Assembly (NCBI GenBank): GCA_032718475.1
Contig: JAUCBJ010006498.1
Span: 1 to 64,000 of the forward strand
Reading direction: 5' to 3'
DNA from: Nemertoderma westbladi
Taxonomy: Eukaryota; Xenacoelomorpha; Nemertodermatida; Nemertodermatidae
DNA length: 64,000 nt
This document shows positions 11,524 through 21,758 of this stretch, piece after piece (the first letter of the stretch is position 1; every line of letters starts with the position of its first letter). Made by a program: the position numbers and the translations under genes. Below the pieces are notes generated by a model, which was not told the origin of the DNA, did no database searches, and was given only the letters and a program-made list of their open reading frames with translations.

Positions 11524-13340
11524 TTCAGCAATGATAAAATTTATTAAACCAACTGTAAAACTTATTTTAACTATTTTAAATCACAATTATTTTGTGCAAA
11601 TTTTAGTTCATATTGATTGGTCTTTTAAATAAATAAATAATATTGTAAAGTAGGTTGATTATGAATATAATAATGATGAATGTCAATGTGTATAATTCTA
11701 GAAATTAATAAAAACTACTGTTTGTGATGATTAGATTGGATATTTTTTACAGAGCGATGCAACTCCAGGGTGGGATTTTTTTCAAAATATTGACCGATCA
11801 GCAAATTTCGCTTCAACATTGCGAAGAATACAACAATGTTAGACCTCCCGGGGTATATCAGCTGTTTCTTAACGAATTTCAAATACAGGTATCAAATTCT
11901 TATGAGTACACCTTTTAACTGCCATTTCAAAAGTCCTTAAACATTAATTAGTCGCAATTTAGCTAAATAAGCTGCGATATTTTTAAAAAATCCACATCGA
12001 TTTTCCTCTTTGCGCCTTCTAACCCACACCACGAGATAGGAAATAGAGAAACCGGGACTAAATTACCTCAATGCGTTTTCCTATATAAAATGTGAAGTTT
12101 ATGTGAAATTTATGTGAGTTAATGCACAGCCTAAAACGTATTTTTTTAACAAATAGAATATCAGTGACAGACAATGAGTGACCTTCTACATTGTTTAATT
12201 AATATTCATTAAACCCAATAGAGACAGGGGGTACACTAGATTTGCTATTAATCAACTGACGCGGAATTTATTGTAGAATAACATTATCAGGTGCCGACAT
12301 TGCCTCACCTTGTGGATTTTTTTTAAATCACTTTGAATACATTTTGGATATATAGCTGCCGGTGCCCACTGTTTGATAGTCACTAACCGATGGACCCCAG
12401 CAGCCATTAATTTATTAAAATAACCGCTATCAATTTTTATTCTACAATTCTTTATTTTCTTTTTTAAGTGAAGAATATTACTTTTATAATTAACTGAATA
12501 AAAAAAATTAAATAAAAATTAATTGAAATATTTAGAATCACTAAATAGGCCTACACTCCACCGTAGGCTTTTATTCTACACTCCACTGACGTGCAAACCT
12601 GCCTCGACGTTTCTGTTTGCAGTTTCTGGGGATCCAGGTGCTTGCGGTGGTTTCTCGCTCATATTCATTCATTCATTATATTTATTTCTCCAATCAAACA
12701 AATAAGAAATTGCAATACACCTTCATAATTAAATCAATAGTTATAAATGATGACTGAAGCTGGCTGACTGCTAATAGCCTGGAGCTAGTGGACGCAATCA
12801 GCCAGGTATTAAGCTAAGTAAGTATCAGACATGAAGTATTATTTTACTACCTTGGGTATTTATATTATGACACATTTTTTTATATCCTTAAATACTCTCC
12901 GGCCCAAAAAATGAAATATTTATAGAACCATTAACTAAATTTATTGTGATACTATTGACCGATACCTACTTGGTTGAGACTAAAATTTGAAATTGAAAGA
13001 GTGAATGATGGCGATTTTATTTAAATAGGAATGATGATTAATTAATTGACCAAAACAGAGTAGATTCAGAGAACAGTTATTGATAATTTATTTTATACAA
13101 TTTTAAGTAAAAATAGTTAGGGTGTTACGGGCGGCAATTTTTGTGAAGTCTTATATAGGTCAGGAAGTTAAATTTTAAATTTTCCACAAGAGTATCCAGT
13201 ATATAAAAAAAAAATAAAAAAAAAAATAATAATAATAATAATAAATAAATAGGGAAAAGTGTCAAATTTGTAAATTTTATTTGCAATAAAAATATTTTAT
13301 AGGTGCTGTAGGAGGTGCTTTTTCAGGTTTTTTGAAAACA
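11524..13340. other. Unannotated AT-rich stretch with A-rich microsatellite
   Basis: No gene recognised. 12270-12340 resembles 4055-4120 (shared TGCCTCACCTTG and AAATCACTTT phrases), a low-copy dispersed repeat. 13205-13250 is an A/AAT-rich microsatellite. Confidence 0.5.
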
Positions 13341-13343
13341 TTG

Positions 13344-13530
13344 CTATTGTTTTTTTTTCCTAATCATCACCGGGATCTCGTTCCAAATAGACGGACCAAG
13401 ATAACTAAGAGAGCGTTGAGTTGAGCTGAGACGTACTAGTGGAAGTTGAATATCTCGCCAACCACGACGGCAGTACGCCGAGTCTATTCGTTGGGTCCGC
13501 CGTGAGTTGAGTTTCGCACTCCGCCTCCGC
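13344..13530 (-). pseudogene. LINE polymerase C-terminal fragment
   Basis: The minus frame ending at 13344 contains LPLVRLSSTQRSLSYLGP and SIWNEIP, the conserved C-terminal block of many CR1/Jockey-type LINE polymerases (RT... SL.Y.GP..WN.LP). Upstream, a short (CCGCCT)n-like stretch gives a poly-Arg run and the homology stops. It is a remnant of about 60 codons, 3'-terminal and without a start. Confidence 0.7.
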
Positions 13531-13661
13531 CTCCGCTCGGGCTTAAAGTGCGCGTTCTGCTCGCAAACATCCCATGCGCTGCCAATCATCAATGCTGATG
13601 TCGATTTCAATTTACAAATTATACTTTCAGTTTTGTTTTAAATCTTGGTGTATTCAGTTCT

Positions 13662-14691
13662 GGGTATAACTTTTCGCCGTATCCGTATCCGTATGCATTC
13701 GCCGTATCCGTATGTACATACGCGTATGTAATGGATTCCTATGGAGAATAATCCGTATGTGATTTTAGAGATTAGGCATTGCGGACCAGTAAGAAGTGCA
13801 CAGCACGCATGCAGACTGAAGACAGGTAGGCCTACTTAAAGCTAAGTGATTTAAAGAGTGTGGCTGCCGCTACATTATCTCAAATAAACAATGCAGGACA
13901 GGTCCAGGATAAGTGACAGCCGGTGTCCGCCGGCCCCGGGATGCGCCAGCAGTGCAGTACCTACTGTATTAACCCGTTAACTCTTCTTGACGCCGCTTGG
14001 GAAACTAACCAACCGTTATTTATTTTTGAACTGTTTTTCCACCAACCTGGCTATAGAATGTTGTTGGTTGCTACACTATATGGCACTAACATAGTATACT
14101 GTAGACTGATAGAAGCAGCAATGAGAATGCTAAGGGAATAAACATTCGCACAGATATTGAAAACCGTCGTGTCAGTCTGTACTTATTTGTGAATTTATTA
14201 ACATAAAATATATGTACCTTTACTTTCGCTGTTTCGGGGCCATTATATAGTTAACCATATGCAACCAAGTGCCAACAAGACCAACCTAGTGCCAGTTAGT
14301 CAAACCACGTGTCAGCGAGTGCAACCGGGTGCCAGTAATTAATCTAATTCCAACCGGGCGGCCAGGTGTCAGTTAGTACAATAAAACAAGCGCTGTGGCG
14401 CATCCCGGGGCTGAAGAACATCATATGTCACTCATCCTGGACCTACAATGTTTATTTGCCATTAGGTAGCGGCAGCCACACTCTTTAAATCACTTAGCTT
14501 TAAGTAGGCCTACCTGTCTTCAGTCTGCATGTGTGCTGTGCACTTCTTACTGGTCCGCAATGCCTAATCTTTAAAATCACATACGGATTATTATCCATAG
14601 GAATCCATTACATACGCACATACGCGTATGTGCATGTGCATACGGATACGGCAAATGCATACGGATACGGATACGGCGAAAAGTTATACCC
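13662..14691. mobile_element. Non-autonomous DNA transposon with ~285-bp terminal inverted repeats (MULE-like)
   Basis: Positions 13662 to ~13947 and ~14395 to 14691 are inverted copies of one another, with ends GGGTATAACTTTTCGCC and GGCGAAAAGTTATACCC. Subterminally they carry short CGTATC/CGGATA arrays and a TACATACGCGTATGTA palindrome. The middle of about 450 bp has no transposase. The element is flanked by TTCAGTTCT (13653-13661) and TTCATTTCT (14692-14700), a 9-bp target duplication with one mismatch. Long TIRs plus 9-bp duplications are the pattern of Mutator-like elements. Without transposase the superfamily remains an inference. Confidence 0.8.
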
Positions 14692-15029
14692 TTCATTTCT
14701 TATTCCAGTAATCCGAAATATCAAGTTTATGCAATTACAGTTAGATTATATATTAACGTTTCAGTTCGGCACATGAAATGCGACTGACTGGTAGACTAGT
14801 AAAATCAGTGTTAGAAGAAAGTAATCTTAATTTAGCGATAATTTAAACACAACTAAATTTACAAAGTATGAAATGACCATATTAATTTCAATACTTATTT
14901 TCACTTGTCTGCATGGATGTTGTTTTTGGATTATCTTTCATTTTGCGGTCCAGTTCGGTCAAGATTCGTGTAGAGTACTATCCCATAACATTCCTAAATT
15001 AATGAAATTAAATTTTGTCAAGAGTCGCA

Positions 15030-15590
15030 ACCATTTCACACGTGGCTTTTATCAATTGAAAGCGGAGAGTCTTGCGCGTCCATTGCGCTTCTTTTAACAC
15101 CAAAAAAAAAGCAAATTGGTAGATTGCCTAAATCCGTATGCAAGCACTCACCAACTCAGCCCTAGCATCATATTGCATTGCAGTATCGGAGTAGGCCTAT
15201 TGCTATATTGTTGCTGAAGTTCATTAAGTTAAGTAAAACCTACCGCTGCACCACTCTTACGCTACCGCTGAGCGGTACACATTTAACTTAATTAAGTTAC
15301 TTTGCAATACTGCCATGCAATAGGCTGATATGTTGATAGGGCTGAGTGGTTTAGTACTACTTGCATACCGGTCAGGCAATCTGCGAGTTTATAATCATGA
15401 ATTGATTCATTTTATCAATGTTCATCACCAATGGTGATGAACATTGATAAAATGAATCATGAATGAATGAATGAATCATGAATGAATTCATGGTGATTCA
15501 CCATGAATTTAATTAATTGCAGTGTCAGAAGACGCGCAAGACTCTCCGCTTTCAATTGATATAAGCCACGTGTGAAAAGATTAAATGTGT
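15030..15590. mobile_element. Fold-back element with nested inverted repeats
   Basis: Outer arms of about 50 bp (near 15040-15090 and 15520-15575) share TTCACACGTGGCT and AAAGCGGAGAGTCTTGCGCG in inverted orientation. A second, less perfect inverted pair lies inside (about 15120-15250 versus 15255-15385, sharing ATGCAAG and CAGCCCTA blocks). The right half contains two perfect palindromes (15404-15458 and 15485-15509). No coding capacity and no clear target duplication was found. Confidence 0.65.
15404..15458. repeat. Perfect palindrome, 27-bp arms with 1-bp spacer
   Basis: The left arm 15404-15430 (starts GATTCATTTTATC) is the exact reverse complement of 15432-15458, separated by a single A. 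A second, 12-bp-arm palindrome (AATTCATGGTGA / TCACCATGAATT) follows at 15485-15509, separated by ATGA repeats. Confidence 0.95.
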
Positions 15591-16899
15591 ATTTGAATGG
15601 ATCTAAAATCACCCTCCATAGAAACCAATATAAGAAATTATCAGATCACTTTGAAATGACGTCTAATATGCAGCAGCCAATCACAGCCGATTTTCAAAAT
15701 TGACTTCCCGCGCTTAAATTATCCCGCCATTTCGACCGTTTCCACGTGTTTTTACAAAAAACACACCCCGTCACTCGATTCACTGTACCTTGTTACCCCT
15801 TATTCAATTGTTTCTAGCCCAACAATTTTTTCGCGCACCAACCCTATTACAGCTACATGTTAGATAGCATTATGTAATTCGAATCTTATATATAAAGAAA
15901 ACAACATATTTTACTAAAATAATAACTATCTTCTAAGTGGGTAAAAATTAAATAAGTAAATTTTTTGTCGAATGATATTAATTATTTGGTAAATATTTGA
16001 CAAAATAAGAGATAAAGACTACTTTTTGCCACTGTTTATATATGTCGTTTTATTTCTTGAAAGTCACTTTATAAAGTCCATCGAAATTTCTTCCATTGTG
16101 ACGTGAAATAACAGCAAAGCGAAATAGTAAAATAGGAAGGTAATTTCGTTAGACCAATTACAATATTATAGAATATTAATATTAAATAACTTAGTGATAC
16201 CATCAGCTCTATATATTTTAATGCAATAAAGTATGAAAAATGAACGAACATTAGACGGTTTGTTTGTTACATTATGTCAACTTATCAACGTTCTGGTGGT
16301 GATAGTGATAGTAATCACTAACTTAATACCGGTAACAGTAAACTTATATGGTATTTATTTATTCAGGCCAATGCACCTACTGTACCTCCACTGTAGTTTT
16401 TTTAATCCTGCTTTTGTCATGTTTTTGGTGCATTATTAACTATATTATATGTCATTGTTCATAAAATAGCACTTTTTAGCGTGACGGCCCGAATGATGTC
16501 GGAAAAATACGAGGGCCGTTTATTTAAATATCAAATTTAAAATATTAATTACAACAAATTTATCATGGTATCTTATCTAGTGATTTTCATGGTAGAAGTA
16601 TTTAATTATTAGCTACCATTAGCTATTAAAATAATTATGTAATAAATCAGAATCCATAAATTTAAAAATGTTCTAGAAATAGAAGTTCTCAAAGGGAACA
16701 GTTCCTTCCTTATGCAGTCGCATTTTCTAAAAATTTTTTATGAAATATATCGGCATTATATATATTATGACTAATTTAGAACTCCAGTAAATTACCATCG
16801 TTAACTTCTTCACAAGTCACAACATTTTTCAAAAAAATATTGCGTTCTAGAACACAATATTAGCTAATTTAAGACAGTTCCGAATTCCTTTTTTTAAGA
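15591..16899. other. AT-rich stretch, nothing coding recognised
   Basis: No gene seen. The ~48-bp segment 16808-16856, around GCGTTCTAGAAC, recurs inverted at 18290-18338, on the other side of the LINE fragment. Confidence 0.4.
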
Positions 16900-17235
16900 G
16901 CTATTTTTAAGCAGTTTTGAAATTAATGTTCTAGAACATATCCCGCGGCAAAAAATATATTATTTTTTTATTATGGTAGATAGTATTTTTGGTTTAGCTA
17001 GGTGTTTATAAAAATGTATCAACTATTTCTATGCGAAGTTTTTGACATGTATTAATGATCTAGAATACGGTATATCCGGCGTCAAAAAAATATGTTTTTC
17101 TATGGTAGATAAATATAGTATTTTTAATCTAGCTAGGGTTTAAAAACAATTTAATAGCTATATTTAAGCAGTTTGTTGACATAATGTTCTAATATCCCGC
17201 TGCAAAAATATTTATTTATTTATGGTAGCTAGTGG
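16900..17235. repeat. Tandem repeat, about 3 units of ~125-130 bp
   Basis: Three diverged units share the order TTTAAGCAGTTT, TTCTAGAA (or variant), TATCCCGC-GCAAAAA, TATGGTAGATA and TTTAGCTAGG. No coding frame. The TTCTAGAA palindromes recur at 16843 and 18294 outside the array. Confidence 0.7.
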
Positions 17236-17299
17236 GGAGAAAGACGATAAATTTGACTCACTCCTTCTGTATTTTAAGTTACAGTTTTAAGTTCGTAAT

Positions 17300-18190
17300 A
17301 ACGCAGAGGGTTTATATACTGGTATGGTAATGTTGGACCTACAAAATGCTTTCGATACAGTAGATCACGAAATTCTGCTTGGTAAGTTAGGCCTGATGGG
17401 TGTAGGTTCTATAGACTGGTTCAAGTCCTACCTGTCAGACAGAGGTCAAACTGTAGTCATTAGCAAATCGCAGTCTACTGTACAAGAGATTACCTGTGGT
17501 ATACCGCAAGGTAGTATATTAGGTCCTCTGCTTTTTGTATGCTATGTAAATGATATGATAAGTAGTATAGATCCCGATTTTAAACTCATTTTATATTTTA
17601 TATAAACTCATTATTATTTACTATTTATACTGTAATTACGTTTTATAATAAATTGTTCTGTATATTACATCTTTATCGTTGAGTCGGGCATTGTCACGCT
17701 CTCGGTAAAGTTGTACACTGTAATTACGTTTTTAATAAATTGTTCTGTACATTACATCTTTATCGTTGAGTCGGGCATTGTCACGCTCTCGGTAAAGTTG
17801 TACACTGTAATTACGTTTTTAATAAATTGTTCTGTACATTACATCTTTATCGTTGAGTCGGGCATTGTCACGCTCTCGGTAAAGTTGTACACTGTAATTA
17901 CGTTTTTAATAAATTGTTCTGTACATTACATCTTTATCGTTGAGTCGGGCATTGTCACGCTCTCGGTAAAGTTGTACATGTACATAGTGTAAGTACGTTT
18001 ATATTGGTTTTAGGTTAGCGTAGTGTAATATTGTATTTGTAACCAAGTAACATAAAGGACCCCCTTGGAAATAAGCTGCAAAGCCTTAGGGGTAATCCTA
18101 TATGTTATGTTGGACAATACCTTTATACCGGTACATTGTTTGGTGTATTTGTTATTGTTTTTACATAATGTATAAATAAATCTATCTATC
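17300..18190 (+). mobile_element. Truncated CR1-like LINE: RT fragment plus 3' UTR
   Basis: 17324-17605 encodes an RT fragment with [25 protein letters not shown] and [13 protein letters not shown], conserved blocks of non-LTR reverse transcriptase. The frame stops at about the position where the catalytic F/Y-A-D-D block should come, and sequence continues directly into the 3' UTR. That UTR contains an 87-bp tandem repeat and a terminal stretch with GGACCCCCTTGGAAATAAG, a phrase typical of the 3' ends of CR1/Rex1-like LINEs. It ends at ~18190 in (ATCT)n. The copy is both 5' truncated and internally deleted, so it is inactive. Confidence 0.85.
17624..17980 (+). repeat. 87-bp tandem repeat (about 4 copies) in the LINE 3' UTR
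   Basis: CTCGGTAAAG recurs at 17701, 17788 and 17875 with an 87-bp period. The copies are nearly identical. Since 87 is 29 codons, a repetitive 93-codon ORF (17711-17992) runs through it; it is regarded as a by-product. Confidence 0.92.
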
Positions 18191-18289
18191 AGTGTTGATA
18201 GTATGACGTATGGTATGTATAATAAATCAAAAAAAATGTTAATATAGAATAAATCATGTTTTGAAAATTACTAGCTAGTCGATTAGCTA

Positions 18290-18338
18290 ATGTTCTAGAA
18301 CACAATATTTTTTTGAAAAATGTTGCAATGAAGTCAGT
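18290..18338. repeat. Inverted copy of the 16808-16856 segment
   Basis: GTTCTAGAACACAATATTT and the following AAAAATGTTGCAATG-AAGTC are the reverse complement of 16808-16856 with few changes. The two copies bracket the tandem repeat and LINE fragment. Confidence 0.75.
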
Positions 18339-18402
18339 GGTGATATTGACTATGCAAAAAGTACAATTTAACATTTTTTTCGTACATCATTTCATTAATT
18401 AA

Positions 18403-18425
18403 GGGGGGGTGGGGGGGGGGGGGGG
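18403..18425. repeat. Poly(G) run (G7, T, G15)
   Basis: Interrupted G homopolymer. The following 600 bp to 19044 are AT-rich with no recognised feature. Confidence 0.9.
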
Positions 18426-19211
18426 TACACCATTTTCGGACAACTCTTCGATTTATCACTCTCAGCGTTTCAAAATTGTTTGGTTTTGGCTAAAATTTGG
18501 CATATAGGTACCTAGGATTCTATTCTACATGACAGTTCAGAAAATTCTTACTTTTCGGTATTTAATATTAGTTAATACTAGTTAACAATAAAAATAACTT
18601 GGTTGCGCTTAAAACCCTAAGGCTTTTACAGTTTTGAATCTAATCACATGAAAGTTTTTTTATATGATAGATCAAAGATGGGGCAACATAACTATCAGGC
18701 AAAATTGTGTGAAAATAATTCCGCACCACTAGGTGGTGCTGCAAATTTATGCTAATTTTTAGGTTTGTTATAAATATTATTAAATTTTATTAACAAAAAA
18801 TTTCGAAAAGTTGCCTGATACTTTTATGCAGGGTGGCTATCTAGACACCCACAGGAAGTTTCAGACTAATTACTCAAAAATTGTAGAAGTAGTAGGGTTT
18901 TTAAGTTGACAATTTCATGAAAAAAATATTTGGAGATAATCGACCTTTCATTATACATACAGTAGTAATAGTAATTTCAATAGGATTCCATAAATGGAAA
19001 TTTACATAACTTGAAAACTAAAAGAGCTATTAAATAGCGGTTACGGTAGTACTGTGGCCCGGGTGACGAAAATGTGTTTTTTTTATGTGTTTTTTTTGTG
19101 ATTTTATTTTATTTTTTTTATTTTATACATAATGATTAGCTAGTAGAGTTGTAATTAAAATGATTAGCCATAAGATTTTTAATTAAAATATGTTACTGAG
19201 TCACTTTTCAG

Positions 19212-20917
19212 TTAATAGTTTGCTTTTATAAGGTCAATCAGATCAAGAAACGGTGTCTCGACATGAAGTCCACGCCATCTGAACTCCCCCAAGTGATTTT
19301 CAATGTTTGCCTCAGCACTTTTCTTTCGATGCATAATTGCGAATTTAGCATGGCGCCACATCCCTTCTATACGTTGGGTATTAGCCCCGGTTGCTGGGTT
19401 CACAAAACGCCACTTTCCCTTGGTAGCATGCTTCACTTTGAGGTGCGTGTAGCCCCCACTTCCATCGCTGCACTGCCACTGATCCCTCCTGTTCATGATA
19501 CCAACTCGCCGACCGCAATATGCTGACCATTCATCTGACATAATTGTCGTTCCACCTTTGATATGGCGTTCAACAACCGGTCGTAGTGTTTCTGTGTCAC
19601 GTCGCTGCACATGGAACATCCGCATGTCGACTGATTTATCAGCTCTTTTATGGACTAGCCCAAAAATCCATGGCCCATCAACTGCTCGTCCATAATTCCT
19701 TGCAGCGCTGATGTAATGCTGCATTGCAGCTGCATTTTTAAGAATGCTGTGCCGGCTTGTCAACAAAATTGCACCGCCACAACTCCCTATCACCCATGAC
19801 ATTTGCTAGATCATCCGCATCTTTAAGGCCAGTGTCCTTTAAGATGCGTCTCAAGAAAGTCATGGGCTGTATGCTTATTCACTCCATGAGGCTACAAAGT
19901 ACAAGATTATGCACTGGCTGGTCCTCACGGCGAAAGCAATGTCCTGTAAAGCGGAGGCCGATCCCCTGCGAACACATACCCAGTAGCTGATGTCCCACCA
20001 ATGGCCATTATAAGCATGGCAGACCACCTGCAGTGCCCATGGGAGCATGTCTGAAAAACTCGTATTATTGTAATTTGTAATGTTAGTTTATATCTATAGT
20101 TTATAGTTGACAAATTTATTCCAGATTTATTGTTCTAATAATATAAGAGTAATAATTTAATTTTATATAGTGTGACGTGACATAGGGGAAGGTGGGGGGG
20201 GGGGGGGGGGGGGTGGCCATTTCGTGATGATTTGTGACGAAAGGGGGGATGGGTTCAAAAATGTCTTTAAAAAACGTGACGTCATTTATGGATGGCCCCT
20301 TTCAGCTTCCTCCCGCGCATATATTTCCTCCGACCCCGAAACAGTGATTCATCGATTTGAATCGATTCTACTGGGCCGTCCATTGGGTCTGCCTCCTTCA
20401 TGTCCTTGTACATTAATTCACGTACAAAGTTGGCCCAATCAACCATCGTGTGATCATTGATCTAACCAACTATTCCACCAAGTAGACGGTGAGTTGTTCA
20501 TAGTTAGTAGTTAATAGCCTTCATAGTTGTTTCTATGATGAAGAAGAACATCAGCCAGATAATTTGCTTCACCAATAGATTTGAGTTGTTTGCGAACCAT
20601 GTTTCAACACGTGCAGACCGGCGATGCCTCTTTGGAGAACTGCAGAGCCACATCAGACGTGGAAAACAGTGTCTAACATAGGTTACAATCTTTGAGGGAA
20701 ACTCACAAGAATCTGCAGTACATGTACTTTGCGCGTTATCTTTCGGAAGTAGACCCACTCGTTGCATGAATTTTATAGCATTACCTTCATCTCCAATCTG
20801 AGAAACCAACTCTTCCACGTTCAGATCATGCCGATTAGGTCTAGGATAGTGGTGTCTTATATCACCGCCACCACCTGCCATTTTATAGCTAGTCGTATAA
20901 ATATAAAATAAACGCAC
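19212..20917 (-). pseudogene. Merlin-type (ISXO2-like) transposase, broken
   Basis: Minus strand, 5' end at 20917. The first segment (20917-20504) carries the N-terminal block with VEELVSQIGDEGNAIKF, a C-x-C/W-x2-C type Cys region and RRSARVETWFANNSNLL, usual in Merlin and IS1595 transposases. After one or more stops near 20500 the frame resumes at about 20455 with TMVDWANFVRELM and the first catalytic acidic residue in QIDESLFRGRRKY. Homology breaks at about 20280. The C-terminal segment (about 19720-19212) has NYGRAVDGPWIFGLV, the second catalytic Asp in IMSDEWSAY, and NTQRIEGMWRHAK with the catalytic Glu. The DDE triad is recognisable but split, so the gene is dead. Confidence 0.85.
19722..20279 (-). 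mobile_element. Nested insertions inside the Merlin transposase (RTE 3' fragment plus unknown element)
   Basis: Positions 19722-19955 are nearly identical to 60728-60975, the 3' end and C-terminal codons of an RTE-like LINE in the same orientation. Upstream of it, 19956-20279 holds a G20 run (20194-20213) and an end-like sequence (GTGACGTCATTTATGGATGG near 20277-20296) of a type shared by many invertebrate element termini. The combined insert separates the central and C-terminal transposase blocks. Confidence 0.75.
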
Positions 20918-21017
20918 TTAAGAATGTGTAAAACAAAATAATACAAATTAAAAATGTTCCAGAACACAAAAACCAACGTTATTAACACATTTTCGTCACC
21001 CGGGCCACAGTAGTACC

Positions 21018-21153
21018 CCCCTACCAAATTATTTTTTACTACTAGTTTTTTGGTTGCTTTTGTGAACAATTTCTTGAACATGTTACAGCTAGCTAGCTAT
21101 CTTGGTACTACTGTGTAATTTGGTAGGGGTCTGCCCAAATCGCAGTAGTACCC
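21018..21153. repeat. Merlin-end-like mini inverted repeats
   Basis: Just outside the Merlin right end, GGTACTACTG (21104-21113) and CAGTAGTACC (21143-21152) form a 49-bp unit with the same terminal decamer as the Merlin TIR. CTACCAAATTA (21021) is the inverse of TAATTTGGTAG (near 21117). Confidence 0.6.
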
Positions 21154-21758
21154 ATAAAATTTGAAGCCATCCAGTCCAGTATTAAAGTGAACTAAAAGGC
21201 TAGAAAAAATCAGCCTTCAAATAAAACAAACAGGAGTTAACTAAGTGCAACGTCCTGAATAAATTATGTTCTAGAAGTCCTTGAGTGCAGTTGTTACAGA
21301 AACAATGATTAATTGCATAAAAAGGATATAAATTTTATTAATTTTCCTACATATTAATATTAAAACTAATAATTAAACACTACGAACGCCGATTTGTTGA
21401 CATAATCTAACAAAATTAAGTACAACATTGTGTGAAAATGGCCGTATTCAGCGTAAATATTTATTGTTGACAAAAAAAGTGTTCATTTTTTGTCAAACTC
21501 GCTAACAATAAAGTATTATTTATCCTCTTTGAAATCCGAATTTCCTCGAAAAGAAAAATTTTTTTTTTCCTCGGCCTCGAAAAAGATATGGTTTTACTAT
21601 TTCACGAAAATGCGAATAAATAAGGCGGACAAAAAAGTTTTTTAGTTTTTCATTGTAAATGAAATAGTTAATAATAAAACATTAAATTAAATTAAATTTA
21701 TAACATAAAGCTTCTGCACATAGAAGCGGTTACTAAACCGTAGAGCTGCATTCTACAG
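21154..21758. other. AT-rich stretch downstream of the CCDC115-like gene
   Basis: No gene seen. Presumably it contains the 3' UTR of the minus-strand gene that ends at 21759; minus-strand AATAAA hexamers occur further left (near 21460 and 21336). Confidence 0.4.

Larger units (their letters stand above)
19045..21017 (-). mobile_element. Merlin (IS1595/ISXO2-like) DNA transposon with TIRs, internally disrupted
   Basis: The ends at 19045 (GGTAGTACTGTGGCCCGGGTG...) and 21017 (the reverse complement, GGTACTACTGTGGCCCGGGTG...) form terminal inverted repeats of about 30 bp that continue into GACGAAAATGTGT. Between them, on the minus strand, lie the N-terminal, central and C-terminal parts of a Merlin-type transposase. 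The centre is interrupted by foreign sequence at about 19722-20279. The expected 8-9-bp target duplication is not evident (GCGGTTAC on the left, CCCCTACC on the right), so the insertion is old or one flank was altered. Confidence 0.85.

Noticed and set aside
11201-11632. Six overlapping ORFs of ~100-124 codons on both strands
   Set aside because: Caused by five copies of a 48-bp unit; no flanking coding signal.
17711-17992. 93-codon ORF of three 29-residue repeats
   Set aside because: Lies in the 87-bp tandem repeat of a LINE 3' UTR; the open frame follows from the period being a multiple of three.
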